From the NCBI GenBank assembly GCA_021371935.1, contig JAJFVF010000022.1, positions 124,001-188,000 on the forward strand: a stretch of 64,000 nt of DNA, written 5' to 3'. The notes below the pieces were generated by a model that was not told where the DNA came from, searched no databases, and saw nothing but the letters and a program-made list of their open reading frames with translations. This stretch comes from a bacterium. GTDB lineage: Bacteria > Armatimonadota > UBA5829. Positions 17,660-26,874 of the stretch are shown piece by piece (within the stretch, counting starts at the first letter, position 1; each line of letters starts with the position of its first letter). A program made the translations under genes and the position numbers.

Positions 17660-18450
17660 ATAGAATAGATGCAAAATTCGTAGAGCTCAAAGACCGCGGA
17701 GATAAGGCGCTGGTATGCTTCATAACCGGAGGTGACCCGGACTTTGAGACGACCAAAGACCTTACACTGAAAATATTCGAGTCGGGAGCGGATATAGTCG
17801 AGATCGGTATTCCGTTCTCAGACCCGCTGGCGGATGGTCCGACTATCCAATCGGCAAGTTTCAGGGCGCTGCAGGCCGGCGCGAGCGTGAAGGGTATATT
17901 CGATAATGTGCGCTCCATAAGGGCGTTGTGTGACAAACCCATAGTGCTGATGACTTATTATAACCCGGTGCAGAAATACGGCATTAAGAAATTCGCTGAT
18001 GATGCGGCATCCGCTGGGGCTGATGGAGTGATTATGGTCGATCTGCCTGTCGAAGAGGCGTCAGAATGGAAATCGGCTTCAGATTCGGCACGGATTGCGA
18101 CTATATTTCTCCTTGCACCTACCAGCACGAAGGAGAGAATAGCCCTTACGGCGAACATGGCAAGCGGGTTTATATATTGCGTATCGAGGACCGGCGTCAC
18201 CGGCGCAAGAAGCAGTGTGCCCGCTGACTTGAAGCAGTTGGTAAACACGATTAAGTCGGCGTCAGGACTGCCTGTCGTGATTGGTTTCGGCATATCCAAG
18301 CCCGAACATGTGCGGCAGGTGACCGAATTTGCTGACGGGGCAGTGGTCGGGAGCGCGCTGGTGAGTATCGTAGACAAAAGCGCTGACTCGGCTGAAGCAA
18401 TAGAGCGAACCGGAGATTTTGTCAAAGAGCTAAAAAAGGGAACGAGTTAG
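17656..18450 (+). CDS. trpA: Tryptophan synthase alpha chain
   Basis: TrpA cleaves indole-glycerol phosphate and channels indole to TrpB. The 264-residue barrel includes the catalytic Glu in [14 protein letters not shown], the Asp in VDLPVEE, and phosphate-binding [15 protein letters not shown] and GSALV. It ends the operon; the next 80 bp hold 7-bp-period repeats and an 11-bp dyad but no T-run, so the terminator is unclear and read-through to deoC is possible. Confidence 0.96.
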   Translation: MNRIDAKFVELKDRGDKALVCFITGGDPDFETTKDLTLKIFESGADIVEIGIPFSDPLADGPTIQSASFRALQAGASVKGIFDNVRSIRALCDKPIVLMTYYNPVQKYGIKKFADDAASAGADGVIMVDLPVEEASEWKSASDSARIATIFLLAPTSTKERIALTANMASGFIYCVSRTGVTGARSSVPADLKQLVNTIKSASGLPVVIGFGISKPEHVRQVTEFADGAVVGSALVSIVDKSADSAEAIERTGDFVKELKKGTS

Positions 18451-18451
18451 G

Positions 18452-18513
18452 GGACAGGTGTTAGGCAACAGGTGGCAGTAAAACCGTGACCTGTGACCTG
18501 TTGCCTGTTATCT
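18452..18513. repeat. Heptamer arrays and dyad between trpA and deoC
   Basis: Units GGACAGG, TGTTAGG, CAACAGG, TGGCAGT (18452-18479) and GTGACCT, GTGACCT, GTTGCCT, GTTATCT (18486-18513) each run with a 7-bp period and are roughly complementary. They give an 11-bp perfect stem, AGGCAACAGGT (18463-18473) with ACCTGTTGCCT (18496-18506). Confidence 0.75.
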
Positions 18514-18531
18514 CAGGATTGAGGTGATTAT

Positions 18532-19260
18532 ATGTTCTCGAAAGAACAGTTTGCCAAGCTGATGGATTCTACTCTGCTCAGGCCAACCGCCACTCGCGAG
18601 GATATTGTCCGGTTTTGCGAGGAAGCGGCACACTATCACGTCGCATCGGTCGTGGTCTTTCCATTTTGGCTGCCTGTAGTCCGACGAGCTATGGCTGAAA
18701 CTGATGTCAAGATCGCCACTGTAATCGGATTCCCGTTCGGCGCAAGCGGCAGGTCGGTGAAAGTATATGAGGCTCGGACAGCCATCACCAACGGAGCCAA
18801 TGAACTGGACATCGTAATCAACATAGGTGCGCTCAAATCAGGTGAGCGCAATATAGTCGAGAGCGAAATCAGAGAGCTTGTAGACACCTCCCGAATGACC
18901 GGCATGACCCAGGACGCAAAGCGAACCGTCCTCAAATTCATCATTGAAGCATACTACCTGGCCGACGACGAGAAAAAGATTGCCTGCGAAATTATTCGCG
19001 AGGCAGGCGGCGACTTCGTCAAGACATCGACAGGCACCGCTCCCGGTGGAGCGACTGTGGAGGATATACGGCTGATACGCCATGTGGTAGGATCGGATAT
19101 CGGCGTCAAGGCCGCAGGGGGAATTCGCACAACAGAACAAGCTATGGAGATGCTGGATGCGGGCGCGAGCAGGATAGGAACATCCAGCGCGGCAGCCATA
19201 ATTGACGGATACGTGCCCGAAGACTATCTTGAAAGCGCTGGGCGAAGACGAAGCGGCTAA
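18532..19260 (+). CDS. deoC: Deoxyribose-phosphate aldolase
   Basis: DeoC splits 2-deoxyribose 5-phosphate to glyceraldehyde 3-phosphate and acetaldehyde in deoxynucleoside breakdown. The 242 residues carry IGFPFGAS, NELDIVINIG, the Schiff-base Lys in FVKTSTG and the second Lys in VKAAGGIR. A GAGGTG site precedes the ATG. It follows the trp operon but belongs to another pathway. Confidence 0.94.
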   Translation: MFSKEQFAKLMDSTLLRPTATREDIVRFCEEAAHYHVASVVVFPFWLPVVRRAMAETDVKIATVIGFPFGASGRSVKVYEARTAITNGANELDIVINIGALKSGERNIVESEIRELVDTSRMTGMTQDAKRTVLKFIIEAYYLADDEKKIACEIIREAGGDFVKTSTGTAPGGATVEDIRLIRHVVGSDIGVKAAGGIRTTEQAMEMLDAGASRIGTSSAAAIIDGYVPEDYLESAGRRRSG

Positions 19261-19271
19261 GAATATGATCG

Positions 19272-19892
19272 ATGACCAAAAAGGAACAATTTGACCCGAC
19301 TGAAAAGGAATATCTGGACGAGTCGTTTGATGAGATGGACCTATCTGAGTCCAATTTTGTCAGATGCACATTTGTCCACTGCAAATTTGTCGATGCACGC
19401 CTGGGTGAGGCCAACATGACAGGGTGCCGGTTTGAAGAATGTGACTTCACACGCGCAAAACTCAACTCATCCGTCATCTCCGACTGCTCATTTGCAGGAT
19501 GTACATTTACCGGAGCCGATCTATTCATGTCCGACTTCAAAGACTGTAGTATGCTCGGTTCCACATTCATTGACACAAGGCTCGACGGTATCTCAATAAG
19601 CGGCGGTAACTGGTCTTGGGTGAATATGCGCTTTCAGGACCTGCACGGTCTTGATCTGCAAGCCATTAACTTCACTGAAGCTGATTTCTACAGTGCAGAC
19701 CTCACAAAAGTCGACCTGCGCAATGCCGACCTGACCAGAGCCAATATGAACAAAGCCAAGCTGATTGATGCCGACCTGCGCGGCGCAGCGATGCCTGGTA
19801 TAAACCTGATTGACGCAAATATCAAGGGCACACGAATGGATATAACCCAGACAGTCTATTTTGCAAAGTGTCATGGTGCAATTGTCGAGTGA
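19272..19892 (+). CDS. Pentapeptide-repeat protein
   Basis: The 206-residue protein is built from A(D/N)LXX-type pentapeptides, e.g. FVRCTFVHCKFVD, ADLTKVDLRNADLTRAN. Such repeats form a right-handed quadrilateral helix. Some relatives protect DNA gyrase, most have no known role. There is no signal peptide, so it is likely cytoplasmic. It begins 11 bp after deoC and may be co-transcribed. Confidence 0.85.
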   Translation: MTKKEQFDPTEKEYLDESFDEMDLSESNFVRCTFVHCKFVDARLGEANMTGCRFEECDFTRAKLNSSVISDCSFAGCTFTGADLFMSDFKDCSMLGSTFIDTRLDGISISGGNWSWVNMRFQDLHGLDLQAINFTEADFYSADLTKVDLRNADLTRANMNKAKLIDADLRGAAMPGINLIDANIKGTRMDITQTVYFAKCHGAIVE

Positions 19893-19907
19893 TCGGCAAG
19901 ATTTCAC

Positions 19908-19936
19908 TTGACAGCAAACTTACGGACTGTTAAAAT
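19908..19936 (+). promoter_or_regulatory. Promoter of the tRNA-Gly/tRNA-Cys pair
   Basis: TTGACA (19908-19913) and TAAAAT (19931-19936) are separated by 17 bp, about 75 bp upstream of tRNA-Gly. It could also drive the FmdE-EcfT-EcfA genes beyond the tRNAs. Confidence 0.75.
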
Positions 19937-20009
19937 ACCGTTGTTAGACGGGGCATTGTAAGTCCGGCAATGCCTGCCATTTGAACTGATAAAATTTGAC
20001 CTCAGATAT

Positions 20010-20084
<75 letters not shown>

Positions 20085-20090
20085 TATTGA

Positions 20091-20165
20091 GGCGACGTAG
20101 CCAAGTGGCTAAGGCAGCGGTCTGCAAAATCGCTATCACCAGTTCGATTCTGGTCGTCGCCTCCA
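20091..20165 (+). tRNA. tRNA-Cys (GCA)
   Basis: Acceptor GGCGACG pairs with CGTCGCC; the anticodon loop CTGCAAA gives GCA; the T arm is CCAGTTCGATTCTGG. CCA is encoded. It lies 6 bp after tRNA-Gly, so both come from one transcript. Confidence 0.96.
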
Positions 20166-20248
20166 CGTCCAATAAAAACTATTCCAAAAACATACTCTAC
20201 AGTTTGCTGTGTACTAGCGACTGCCTACTAATACTACAGAGGAGAATA

Positions 20249-20671
20249 ATGAAAGAGTTTACTGATCTTGACCTTGCAAAAAGGTTCCACGGCCACATGG
20301 GACCGAACCTGGTGATTGGGATGAAAATGGGCAATTATGCCGTCAAGGCATTGAATATAAACGATCATTTCGGGATCAATGTGGAAGTTCACTGCCCAGG
20401 AAAGCCGCCTGTCTCCTGCATGATCGACGGAATACAACTCGCCACCGGCGCGACCATGGGTAAGACAAATATAAAGCACATCATAAGCGATGAAATCGTC
20501 AAGGTCATCTTTAAAAACACTCAGACTGGTACAGCGGTTGTACTCACTCCGACGGATAGTATCGGTCCGAAATCGTTGGAATGGTATAACGAAGTCGGTG
20601 AAGATGAGGCATCTCTGAGAGTTTGGAAACTGCCTGACGACCAGGTTTTTGCTGTATGCAAGAGCAAATAA
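20249..20671 (+). CDS. FmdE-domain protein
   Basis: The 140-residue protein carries the formylmethanofuran dehydrogenase subunit E signature: RFHGHMGPNLVIGMKMG, a central Cys (HCPGKPPVSCMIDG) and GATMGK. In non-methanogens FmdE-domain proteins are often found with metal transport or molybdenum/tungsten genes, but their function is not settled. ATG 20249 follows AGAGGAG; the open frame continues upstream through the tRNAs and is not coding there. It overlaps the EcfT gene by 16 bp. Confidence 0.85.
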   Translation: MKEFTDLDLAKRFHGHMGPNLVIGMKMGNYAVKALNINDHFGINVEVHCPGKPPVSCMIDGIQLATGATMGKTNIKHIISDEIVKVIFKNTQTGTAVVLTPTDSIGPKSLEWYNEVGEDEASLRVWKLPDDQVFAVCKSK

Positions 20672-21363
20672 AGAAGTCAAACTGGATCGCACAGATTCAT
20701 CCGTATGTGCGTGTCTATTGCGCAATGGTACTGATAATAGCGGCGGCGGCAGTACCCCACCCCACACAATTATTGATGATCGGATTGCCGATTATAGCCC
20801 TTGCAGTCGCATCATCCCTCTCTTGGAGAAGGTGGATCGTCGGGCTGTTTGCTGTCATATCACTCATAGCGGGGCTTATGGTGTTGTCGATATTATCGGG
20901 CATGTCAATAGCATCAGCCGAATTCGACCGAATGGGAATGTTCATTGTCAAATGCCTGCTTGTATTTGTATGTTCATCGGCGCTGTTTCAGACAACCGGC
21001 CATGTGAATGTCTGCAGGGCGCTGGAATATATCAGAGTCCCGGCGCTATTTACTGCGGTCGCCGGTCAGATATTTCGATGGTTCGAGATCGTACATCACG
21101 AGGCGCTTAGGATGAATACAGCCCGCGTGCTGCGAGGCGGAGATAGAAAGAGTCGCATAGCCCAGCTAGGAGATATCGCTGTGCTCATCGCAAGCCTGAT
21201 GGTGCGATCATTCTCACGCGCGGAAAGGGTCGCGACTGCTATGGAATGCAGGGGTTTTGACGGCCGACTGCCGCATTCCATCATGTTGGCTCCACACGCG
21301 GCCGCCTATGCCCCACTCGCGATCACCCTGGTATATGTTCTTATGTCGGTGGTGGCGATATGA
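20656..21363 (+). CDS. ECF transporter transmembrane component, CbiQ/EcfT type
   Basis: This is the membrane coupling subunit of an energy-coupling-factor transporter. It has about five hydrophobic segments and the coupling motifs RMNTARVLRGG and ATAMECRGFDG that contact the ATPase. The 235-residue length is typical. The next gene encodes its ATPase. No substrate-binding S component (CbiM, NikM, BioY type) is visible in the window. Confidence 0.88.
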   Translation: MQEQIKKSNWIAQIHPYVRVYCAMVLIIAAAAVPHPTQLLMIGLPIIALAVASSLSWRRWIVGLFAVISLIAGLMVLSILSGMSIASAEFDRMGMFIVKCLLVFVCSSALFQTTGHVNVCRALEYIRVPALFTAVAGQIFRWFEIVHHEALRMNTARVLRGGDRKSRIAQLGDIAVLIASLMVRSFSRAERVATAMECRGFDGRLPHSIMLAPHAAAYAPLAITLVYVLMSVVAI

Positions 21364-22067
21364 GTTCGAGCGCAATATCGGTCCGCAGCCTCAGCGTAAA
21401 TTATCCCGACGGCAGAAAAGGCATTGAAGATATCTCATTTGAGATCGAGCAGGGTGAGTCGGTCGCAATATTGGGAGCCAACGGTGCGGGCAAAAGCACG
21501 CTGTTGCTTGCACTGGTCGGCGTTCTGGGCGGCACCGGAGAGATCGAGATTGCGGGCATGCCGGTCAATAGTAAGTCTCTGAGTAAGGTGCGCGCTAAGG
21601 CGCAGTTGGTGTTTCAGGACCCGAACGACCAGTTGTTTTCGCCCATCCTGGCAGACGATATCGCTTTCGGACCGAGAAATTTCGGTGCACATGGTGATGA
21701 GATAGATGGGATTGTCTCGCGGAGTCTTGAGGCTGTTGGGCTCAAGGGCTTTGAAGAACGTCAGACGCACAGTATGAGTCTGGGTGAGAAAAAGAGAGCC
21801 GCCATAGCATCGGCAATCGCATGCAAACCTGAAATTCTACTAATGGATGAACCGAGCGCAGGGCTTGACCCACGCGGTGCAAGACTGCTAGCCAAACTGC
21901 TGGATGCACTCGACTGCACGAAACTGATATCTACGCATGACTTGCGCTTTGCAAAAACGGTTTGCACACGCGCAATCGTTATGTCCGAGGGCACAATTGC
22001 TGCAATAGGCTCCACGCAGGACATACTCTCCGACGCATCACTCCTGTCTGCATGCGGGCTTAAATGA
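21360..22067 (+). CDS. ECF transporter ATPase, CbiO/EcfA type
   Basis: ABC ATPase of 235 residues with Walker A GANGAGKST, Q-loop FQDPNDQLF (typical of CbiO/EcfA), signature SLGEKKR, Walker B ILLMDEPSAGLD and the H-loop in STHDL. It overlaps the EcfT gene by 4 bp. Substrate is probably a metal ion (cobalt or nickel) or a vitamin; the absence of an S component leaves it open. Confidence 0.9.
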   Translation: MSSSAISVRSLSVNYPDGRKGIEDISFEIEQGESVAILGANGAGKSTLLLALVGVLGGTGEIEIAGMPVNSKSLSKVRAKAQLVFQDPNDQLFSPILADDIAFGPRNFGAHGDEIDGIVSRSLEAVGLKGFEERQTHSMSLGEKKRAAIASAIACKPEILLMDEPSAGLDPRGARLLAKLLDALDCTKLISTHDLRFAKTVCTRAIVMSEGTIAAIGSTQDILSDASLLSACGLK

Positions 22068-22083
22068 TTATCGAACCGTTAAA

Positions 22084-22111
22084 TAATCAATACAACATAC
22101 TCAATACTAAA
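22084..22111. repeat. Heptanucleotide-period array after ecfA
   Basis: Units TAATCAA, TACAACA, TACTCAA, TACTAAA follow with an exact 7-bp period, the same TANNAAA pattern as at 10024. It lies between convergent genes. Confidence 0.7.
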
Positions 22112-22128
22112 TCAGGTCGGGCTCTCCA

Positions 22129-22710
22129 TTACTTCTTCGACGCCCACTCCAGGTAGTCTGCCGGGTAGAACCGCCATTGCTCATGGATCGCATGCTTGAT
22201 GCCTATGCGAGGACGGACAATGATCCGCCCGACATCAGCGCCGTCATCCAGCACATAAAACTTATCACCGAGCAGATCCTCACAATTGAGTTCCGGACCG
22301 ATCTCCATAGCCTGGGTCAGCTTGCCGGGACCGCTGCACAGATCATGAGGATTGTCTTTACCTCGATTGCGCATCATCAGCTCGATACCCTCAAGTGGCA
22401 CCAGCGCTCTGATCAAAACAGCCTCACCTGTCCCTTTCGGCTGGGTCACGAAGTTCATACAGTAGTGAAAACCATAGGTGAAGTAAACATACGCATGACC
22501 AGGCTCGCCGAACATAGCAGCGTTGCGTTTGGTCATACCTCTGGACGCATGACATGCCGGATCGTTGCACAAATATGCCTCGGTCTCGACTATTCGACCA
22601 GACATAATACCCTCGTCCGTGACATGCACAAGCACTTTGCCAAGGCATGCGCGCGCAACAGTCACTGTATCCTGAAGATAGAACTCACGGGGAAGCTTAT
22701 TTGACGACAA
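22129..22710 (-). CDS. mpg: 3-methyladenine DNA glycosylase, AAG/MPG family
   Basis: This enzyme excises alkylated purines such as 3-methyladenine and hypoxanthine to start base-excision repair. The 193 residues contain VETEAYL (catalytic Glu), DPACHASRG, YVYFTYGFHYCMN and CSGPGKLTQAM, all hallmarks of the AAG fold. The length is typical for bacterial members. Confidence 0.93.
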   Translation of the reverse strand: MSSNKLPREFYLQDTVTVARACLGKVLVHVTDEGIMSGRIVETEAYLCNDPACHASRGMTKRNAAMFGEPGHAYVYFTYGFHYCMNFVTQPKGTGEAVLIRALVPLEGIELMMRNRGKDNPHDLCSGPGKLTQAMEIGPELNCEDLLGDKFYVLDDGADVGRIIVRPRIGIKHAIHEQWRFYPADYLEWASKK

Positions 22711-22723
22711 CTTACTGACCTGT

Positions 22724-22746
22724 AAAAATGCCCCGGAGACCGGGGC
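22724..22746 (-). terminator. Intrinsic terminator of the peroxiredoxin gene
   Basis: Read on the minus strand, GCCCCGG and CCGGGGC form a 7-bp stem with a TCT loop followed by ATTTTTA. It lies about 40 bp past the peroxiredoxin stop codon. Confidence 0.8.
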
Positions 22747-22752
22747 GACATA

Positions 22753-22780
22753 TTTTTATTTCATATTTTATATTGAGTAT
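22753..22780. repeat. Heptanucleotide-period array beside the peroxiredoxin gene
   Basis: Units TTTTTAT, TTCATAT, TTTATAT, TGAGTAT repeat every 7 bp. The array lies immediately 3' of the peroxiredoxin stop codon on the minus strand. Confidence 0.6.
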
Positions 22781-22786
22781 TTGGGG

Positions 22787-23437
22787 CTAGAGTTCCTTCT
22801 TGCATAGATACCAATCTATGCATTCGTAGCCCTCGGAAGTGCGCTTTTCGGCTCCCTCTGAGGTCGTTGGAGGAGGAACTACCACTTTATCACCCGGTTT
22901 CCAGTTTGCAGGGGTCGCTACGCCGTATTTGTCCGTCGTCTGCAGAGCATCCACGAGCCGCAGTATCTCGTCTATATTGCGCCCGTTGGACATAGGGTAA
23001 TAAAGCATCGCCCGCATAATGCCTTTGTCGTCTATTACAAAAACAGTCCTCACGGTCGACGTGGTAGATGAAGGTCCCTGCAGCATTCCATAAGCCTGCG
23101 CCACCTTCATATCAAGATCGGCAATCACCGGAAACGGGATATCCACCCCCAGCTTGTCCTTTATATTCCGAGTCCAGGCCACATGCGAAAAGACGCTGTC
23201 GATAGACAGGCCGATGAGCTGGACATTTCGCTTTTTGAACTCATCGTTCTTTTGAGCAAATGCGACAAACTCAGTGGTGCACACTGGCGTGAAATCCGAC
23301 GGATGCGAGAACAGCACTACCCATTTGCCCGCAAAATCCGAGAGTTTGAGTTGGCCATGAGTCGTTATTGCTTCCCATTCGGGGGCGGAATCACCTATAA
23401 GTGGGTGTTTGCAGACATTTTCCATTTCTTCTTCCAT
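22787..23437 (-). CDS. Peroxiredoxin, Prx6/1-Cys-like
   Basis: Thiol peroxidase that reduces hydrogen peroxide and organic peroxides. The peroxidatic Cys is in [10 protein letters not shown]. The 216-residue length and the C-terminal arm ([12 protein letters not shown], two more Cys) match the Prx6 group found in archaea and some bacteria, where C-terminal Cys can form disulfides with the active site. AGGAGA precedes the ATG. It follows the rhodanese-fused flavoprotein gene, suggesting a shared redox role. Confidence 0.92.
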   Translation of the reverse strand: MEEEMENVCKHPLIGDSAPEWEAITTHGQLKLSDFAGKWVVLFSHPSDFTPVCTTEFVAFAQKNDEFKKRNVQLIGLSIDSVFSHVAWTRNIKDKLGVDIPFPVIADLDMKVAQAYGMLQGPSSTTSTVRTVFVIDDKGIMRAMLYYPMSNGRNIDEILRLVDALQTTDKYGVATPANWKPGDKVVVPPPTTSEGAEKRTSEGYECIDWYLCKKEL

Positions 23438-23458
23438 AACATTCTCCTATCTTGTTTA

Positions 23459-25150
23459 CTAAACTTCCAGAGAGTACGGCCAGGCCGAAACGCCGCCGTC
23501 CATAAATTTGACATTCTTGAAACCCTCGCCATCGAGAATTCTCTGAGCCTCATAACCTCGAATGCTGACCTTGCAGAACGTCACGATCTCAGCGTCCTTG
23601 GGCAATTCGCCGGACCTCGCACGAAGTTTACCTAAAGGTATATTGACAACTCTCGGGTTTTTCAAACTCAGCGTTTCCACTTCTTTCGGTCCACGCACAT
23701 CCAGCCATATGAAATCCCTGCCCCCGTCGATCATATTCTTGACCTGCATAGGCGTGATGGAGTGGGCAAGGTCATTTATCTTGTTGTCTATCACGTTGGC
23801 GGCATGCTGGAGTATATCGACCGCGGATGAAAATGGAGGCGCATATGCCAGGTCAAGCTCCGATACATCTCGATAGGTCCCGCCGAAAGAGAGCAGGGTC
23901 GCAGTGACATCCACCCTCTTGGCTACATCGCCCGTCCCGACCGCCTGCATGCCCAATACTTTACCAGACTTCGGGTCGGCGATGAGCTTCAGGATCATCG
24001 GGCGCGATGTGGGATAATAGTGAGCGCGGTCAGGTCCCGGCGTAAGAGCAGTCACATACGGCAGACCCATCTTTATGCAGTCCTTTTCAGAAAGCCCGAC
24101 ACGGCCTACATTGAAGTCGAAAGCCTTAAATATCACCGTGCCCAAAACACCGTCAAACGTCGAGTTGCCGCCGGTGATGTTGTCGCCTATGATCCTGCCG
24201 TGCTTATTGGCAGTGGAGCCAAGCGGCACATACGCCGGTTTACCCGTAATACGATTCCAGACCTGGGCACAGTCGCCGCCGGCATATATATTGGGATCAT
24301 TGGTCTGCAGATGTTCATTAACTTTGATCGCGCCTGTCTCACCGATCTCAAGTCCGGCATCTTTTGCCAGCGTTATATTGGGACGGACGCCTATGGCAAC
24401 AAGGACCATCTGCGTGTCGACTTCGCCCTTATCGGTAATAACACGGCTCACCTGGCCGGTGTCATCGCCTTCGAGTGCGAGCACTTTGGTGCCGGTCATC
24501 ACATTGACGCCTTTGCCTTTAATATGCTTTTCGAGGTGAGCGGAAAGCTCCGGGTCCAGAAACACTGGGACCAGCGTGTCCATCATCTCGATCATGGTCA
24601 CCGATATGCCGTTCGAGGTCAGAGCCTCGGCGACTTCCATGCCTATCAGCCCTGCGCCGATAATCACAGCACTATTGCAGCCACATGTGACCCATTTCTT
24701 GATGTCCTCGGCGTCTGTCGGATGATTGAGTCTGAATACCCCTTTTAGATCGATCCCGGCAAACGGCGGCATTACGGAGTCCGCTCCCGTCGCAAGGACA
24801 AGTTTGTCGTAGGCGACCTCACTCTTGACGCCGGTCTCAACAGATATGACCTCGACCACCTTTTTCTTTCGATCTATACGCTCGGCAAGGGTGCGGTTCA
24901 TCACATCTATCGCCTTCACGTTCTTGAAAAATGCGGCATCGCGGATCACACCCGCGCCAGCGCTCATCAGTTCGTCGGCTGTCTCAATCTTGCCCTCGAT
25001 ATAATACGGCAGCCCGCATCCGGCGTACGAGAGCAGTTCCCCACGCTCGATTATGGTGATATCTGCATGCGGATCGCGCCTGCGCGCTCGTGCCGCCGCT
25101 TTGGGTCCGCAGGCTACTCCGCCTATAACGACTATACGATTTTTCGCCAT
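23459..25150 (-). CDS. CoA-disulfide reductase homologue with C-terminal rhodanese
   Basis: FAD/NAD(P)H-dependent oxidoreductase of about 563 residues. The N-terminal FAD site is VVIGGVACGPKAAARAR; the redox Cys C45 is in SYAGCGLPYY, the single-Cys active site of CoA-disulfide and polysulfide reductases. The last 90 residues are a rhodanese domain with Cys in VTFCKVSIRGYEA. Fused enzymes of this type reduce CoA disulfide, CoA persulfide or polysulfide. Start 25150 follows GGAGGT; the longer open frame to 25297 would add an unlikely hydrophobic leader. Confidence 0.9.
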   Translation of the reverse strand: MAKNRIVVIGGVACGPKAAARARRRDPHADITIIERGELLSYAGCGLPYYIEGKIETADELMSAGAGVIRDAAFFKNVKAIDVMNRTLAERIDRKKKVVEVISVETGVKSEVAYDKLVLATGADSVMPPFAGIDLKGVFRLNHPTDAEDIKKWVTCGCNSAVIIGAGLIGMEVAEALTSNGISVTMIEMMDTLVPVFLDPELSAHLEKHIKGKGVNVMTGTKVLALEGDDTGQVSRVITDKGEVDTQMVLVAIGVRPNITLAKDAGLEIGETGAIKVNEHLQTNDPNIYAGGDCAQVWNRITGKPAYVPLGSTANKHGRIIGDNITGGNSTFDGVLGTVIFKAFDFNVGRVGLSEKDCIKMGLPYVTALTPGPDRAHYYPTSRPMILKLIADPKSGKVLGMQAVGTGDVAKRVDVTATLLSFGGTYRDVSELDLAYAPPFSSAVDILQHAANVIDNKINDLAHSITPMQVKNMIDGGRDFIWLDVRGPKEVETLSLKNPRVVNIPLGKLRARSGELPKDAEIVTFCKVSIRGYEAQRILDGEGFKNVKFMDGGVSAWPYSLEV

Positions 25151-25241
25151 TACTACCTCCAACTGCAAACGCAAATACGAAAGTAGTATTACCCAAATAG
25201 CTGAGCTTGATAACTTGATTGAGGAAAATACTGGAGTTTTT

Positions 25242-25994
25242 TTACTTTGAGGATGGACGGCGGTATACAGTAAGTATGACTGCCAGTGATGCGACAATCA
25301 TCACAATACTGACCCACTGAGCCTGAGTGAGCCCGCATATCCATTCCTGAGCGGAATATCCATTCCTGAGAAACTCCACCAGGAACCTGTAAATGCCGTA
25401 CAGCCCGAGGTAGCTCACAAAAACAAAACCATTTGCGCGCTTGAGATTTTCCAGACGGGTGAGGATCGCGAATATGATCAGGTTAGCTATGGTCGCATAT
25501 ATCTGAGTGGGATGAGACGGGGGTGTGAGTGTGCCGTTTTCCAGAAACCGCACACCCCAGGGCAGGCTGGTCGGACAGCCATAGCAGCAGCCATTGAGGA
25601 AGCAGCCGACGCGTGTGAATGCATAAGCAATGGCTACAGAAGGTGCGAACAGGTCAGCCATCTGCAAATATGAAAGTTTAGTGCGCCTGGTATATATATA
25701 TCCCGCCAGCAGTGCAAAAATTACGCCGCCGTGAAAGCTCAGGCCGCCCTCCCATACCGCAAAAAACCGGCTGAAGCTCTCTGTCTGGGAGTTCAGAAGG
25801 ATATATACCAGACGTGAACCTATGATCCCGCTCAGGAGCACGACAAGAGCAAGGTCATAGACGCGGTCTGCATCAATATCGCGTCTCTTTGCGACACGCA
25901 CGGCTCGCCACAAACCAACACAGAAACCCACGACCATCATCAGACCGTAGGCTCGAATGGGAAGACCAAATATTGTAAAGAGTGTTGAGTGCAT
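25242..25994 (-). CDS. lgt: Prolipoprotein diacylglyceryl transferase
   Basis: Lgt transfers diacylglycerol to the lipobox Cys of prelipoproteins at the inner membrane. The 250-residue polytopic protein shows IRAYGLMM, GGLSFHGGVIFALL, RVGCFLNGCCYG (family signature) and HPTQIYATI. It is followed on the upstream side by lspA, the next enzyme of the pathway. Confidence 0.95.
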   Translation of the reverse strand: MHSTLFTIFGLPIRAYGLMMVVGFCVGLWRAVRVAKRRDIDADRVYDLALVVLLSGIIGSRLVYILLNSQTESFSRFFAVWEGGLSFHGGVIFALLAGYIYTRRTKLSYLQMADLFAPSVAIAYAFTRVGCFLNGCCYGCPTSLPWGVRFLENGTLTPPSHPTQIYATIANLIIFAILTRLENLKRANGFVFVSYLGLYGIYRFLVEFLRNGYSAQEWICGLTQAQWVSIVMIVASLAVILTVYRRPSSK

Positions 25995-26000
25995 AATGGG

Positions 26001-26495
26001 TTATGGGTTGCTGGATTGCTTTTCTACAATATATACGTGATAGAACAGGAAAATCGCTCCCAGAACTATTGCCACATCGGCGAAGTTGAATGTCGGCCAA
26101 GCGTGCGCCTGGCCTCCAAAGATGACATATATGCTGATAAAGTCGGTAACTCCCTTGGAAGCAAAAGCGATTCTGTCGATCAGATTGCCGACCGCTCCAC
26201 CCATCAGCAGCCCCAGACCTATTACCAGACTCTTCGAGGCTGACCCATTTCCGCCAAGGCGTACCATAGCATATATGGCGACAAGAGCTGCAATGATAAA
26301 CAGCGGCGCCCAGTTCGGCAGTATGCCGAATGCGCCGCCGCGATTATATGTTAAATCCAAATTGATTAAGCCGGGAATGATAGTGACGGCAACGTCGGAT
26401 GTGAGAAAATGGCGCGCAAGCAGCTTTGTGACCTGGTCTACAACAACAGTGACACACGCAGTCAGATAAAACACTATGGTCTTTCGTTTGGCCAA
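26001..26495 (-). CDS. lspA: Lipoprotein signal peptidase II
   Basis: LspA cleaves signal peptides of diacylated lipoproteins. The 164 residues have four membrane segments and the two catalytic Asp motifs, GGAVGNLIDRI and FNFADVAI, plus NRGGAFGI. It lies between a DksA-like gene and lgt, separated by one base from the former and 6 bp from the latter. Confidence 0.95.
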   Translation of the reverse strand: MAKRKTIVFYLTACVTVVVDQVTKLLARHFLTSDVAVTIIPGLINLDLTYNRGGAFGILPNWAPLFIIAALVAIYAMVRLGGNGSASKSLVIGLGLLMGGAVGNLIDRIAFASKGVTDFISIYVIFGGQAHAWPTFNFADVAIVLGAIFLFYHVYIVEKQSSNP

Positions 26496-26496
26496 A

Positions 26497-26862
26497 TTAC
26501 CTTCTCTCGAGTGATGCCTGACATTCGATGCAAAGCGTCGCGTATGGGATCGCCCTGAGCCGGTTAGGGTTTATGTCGCCGCCGCATCGGTCGCACTTGC
26601 CGTATGTCCCGTCTTCTATCTTTCTCAAGGCATCGCTTATTTTTTCAAGAATTGCCTTGAAACTCTCGTCGATAGCATAGTCCTTGGTGCGCTCATATGT
26701 GTCACTTGCGGCGTCCGCAGGATGATTGTCATAATCAGCCAATTCATAGCCTTCTTCGGCTGCACTGGCGCTAAGAGCACGGTGCTCGAGCAATATTCGC
26801 TCCCGCTCATCGAGCAGGAGCTTCTTATACTTCTGCAAGTCCAGTTTATGCTCCATCGTCAT
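26497..26862 (-). CDS. DksA/TraR-type zinc-finger protein
   Basis: The 121-residue protein has an N-terminal coiled coil and the C-terminal four-Cys zinc finger CDRCGGDINPNRLRAIPYAT-xCxxC, typical of the DksA/TraR family that binds the RNA polymerase secondary channel. It is shorter than E. coli DksA and the coil tip does not show a clear DxxDxA motif, so activity with ppGpp is uncertain. Position between ileS and lspA is a common arrangement. Confidence 0.88.
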   Translation of the reverse strand: MTMEHKLDLQKYKKLLLDERERILLEHRALSASAAEEGYELADYDNHPADAASDTYERTKDYAIDESFKAILEKISDALRKIEDGTYGKCDRCGGDINPNRLRAIPYATLCIECQASLERR

Positions 26863-26874
26863 CTCTCCGATCTG

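Noticed and set aside
24020-24748. 242-residue plus-strand open frame
   Set aside because: It lies entirely opposite the CoA-disulfide reductase homologue, whose motifs are conserved.
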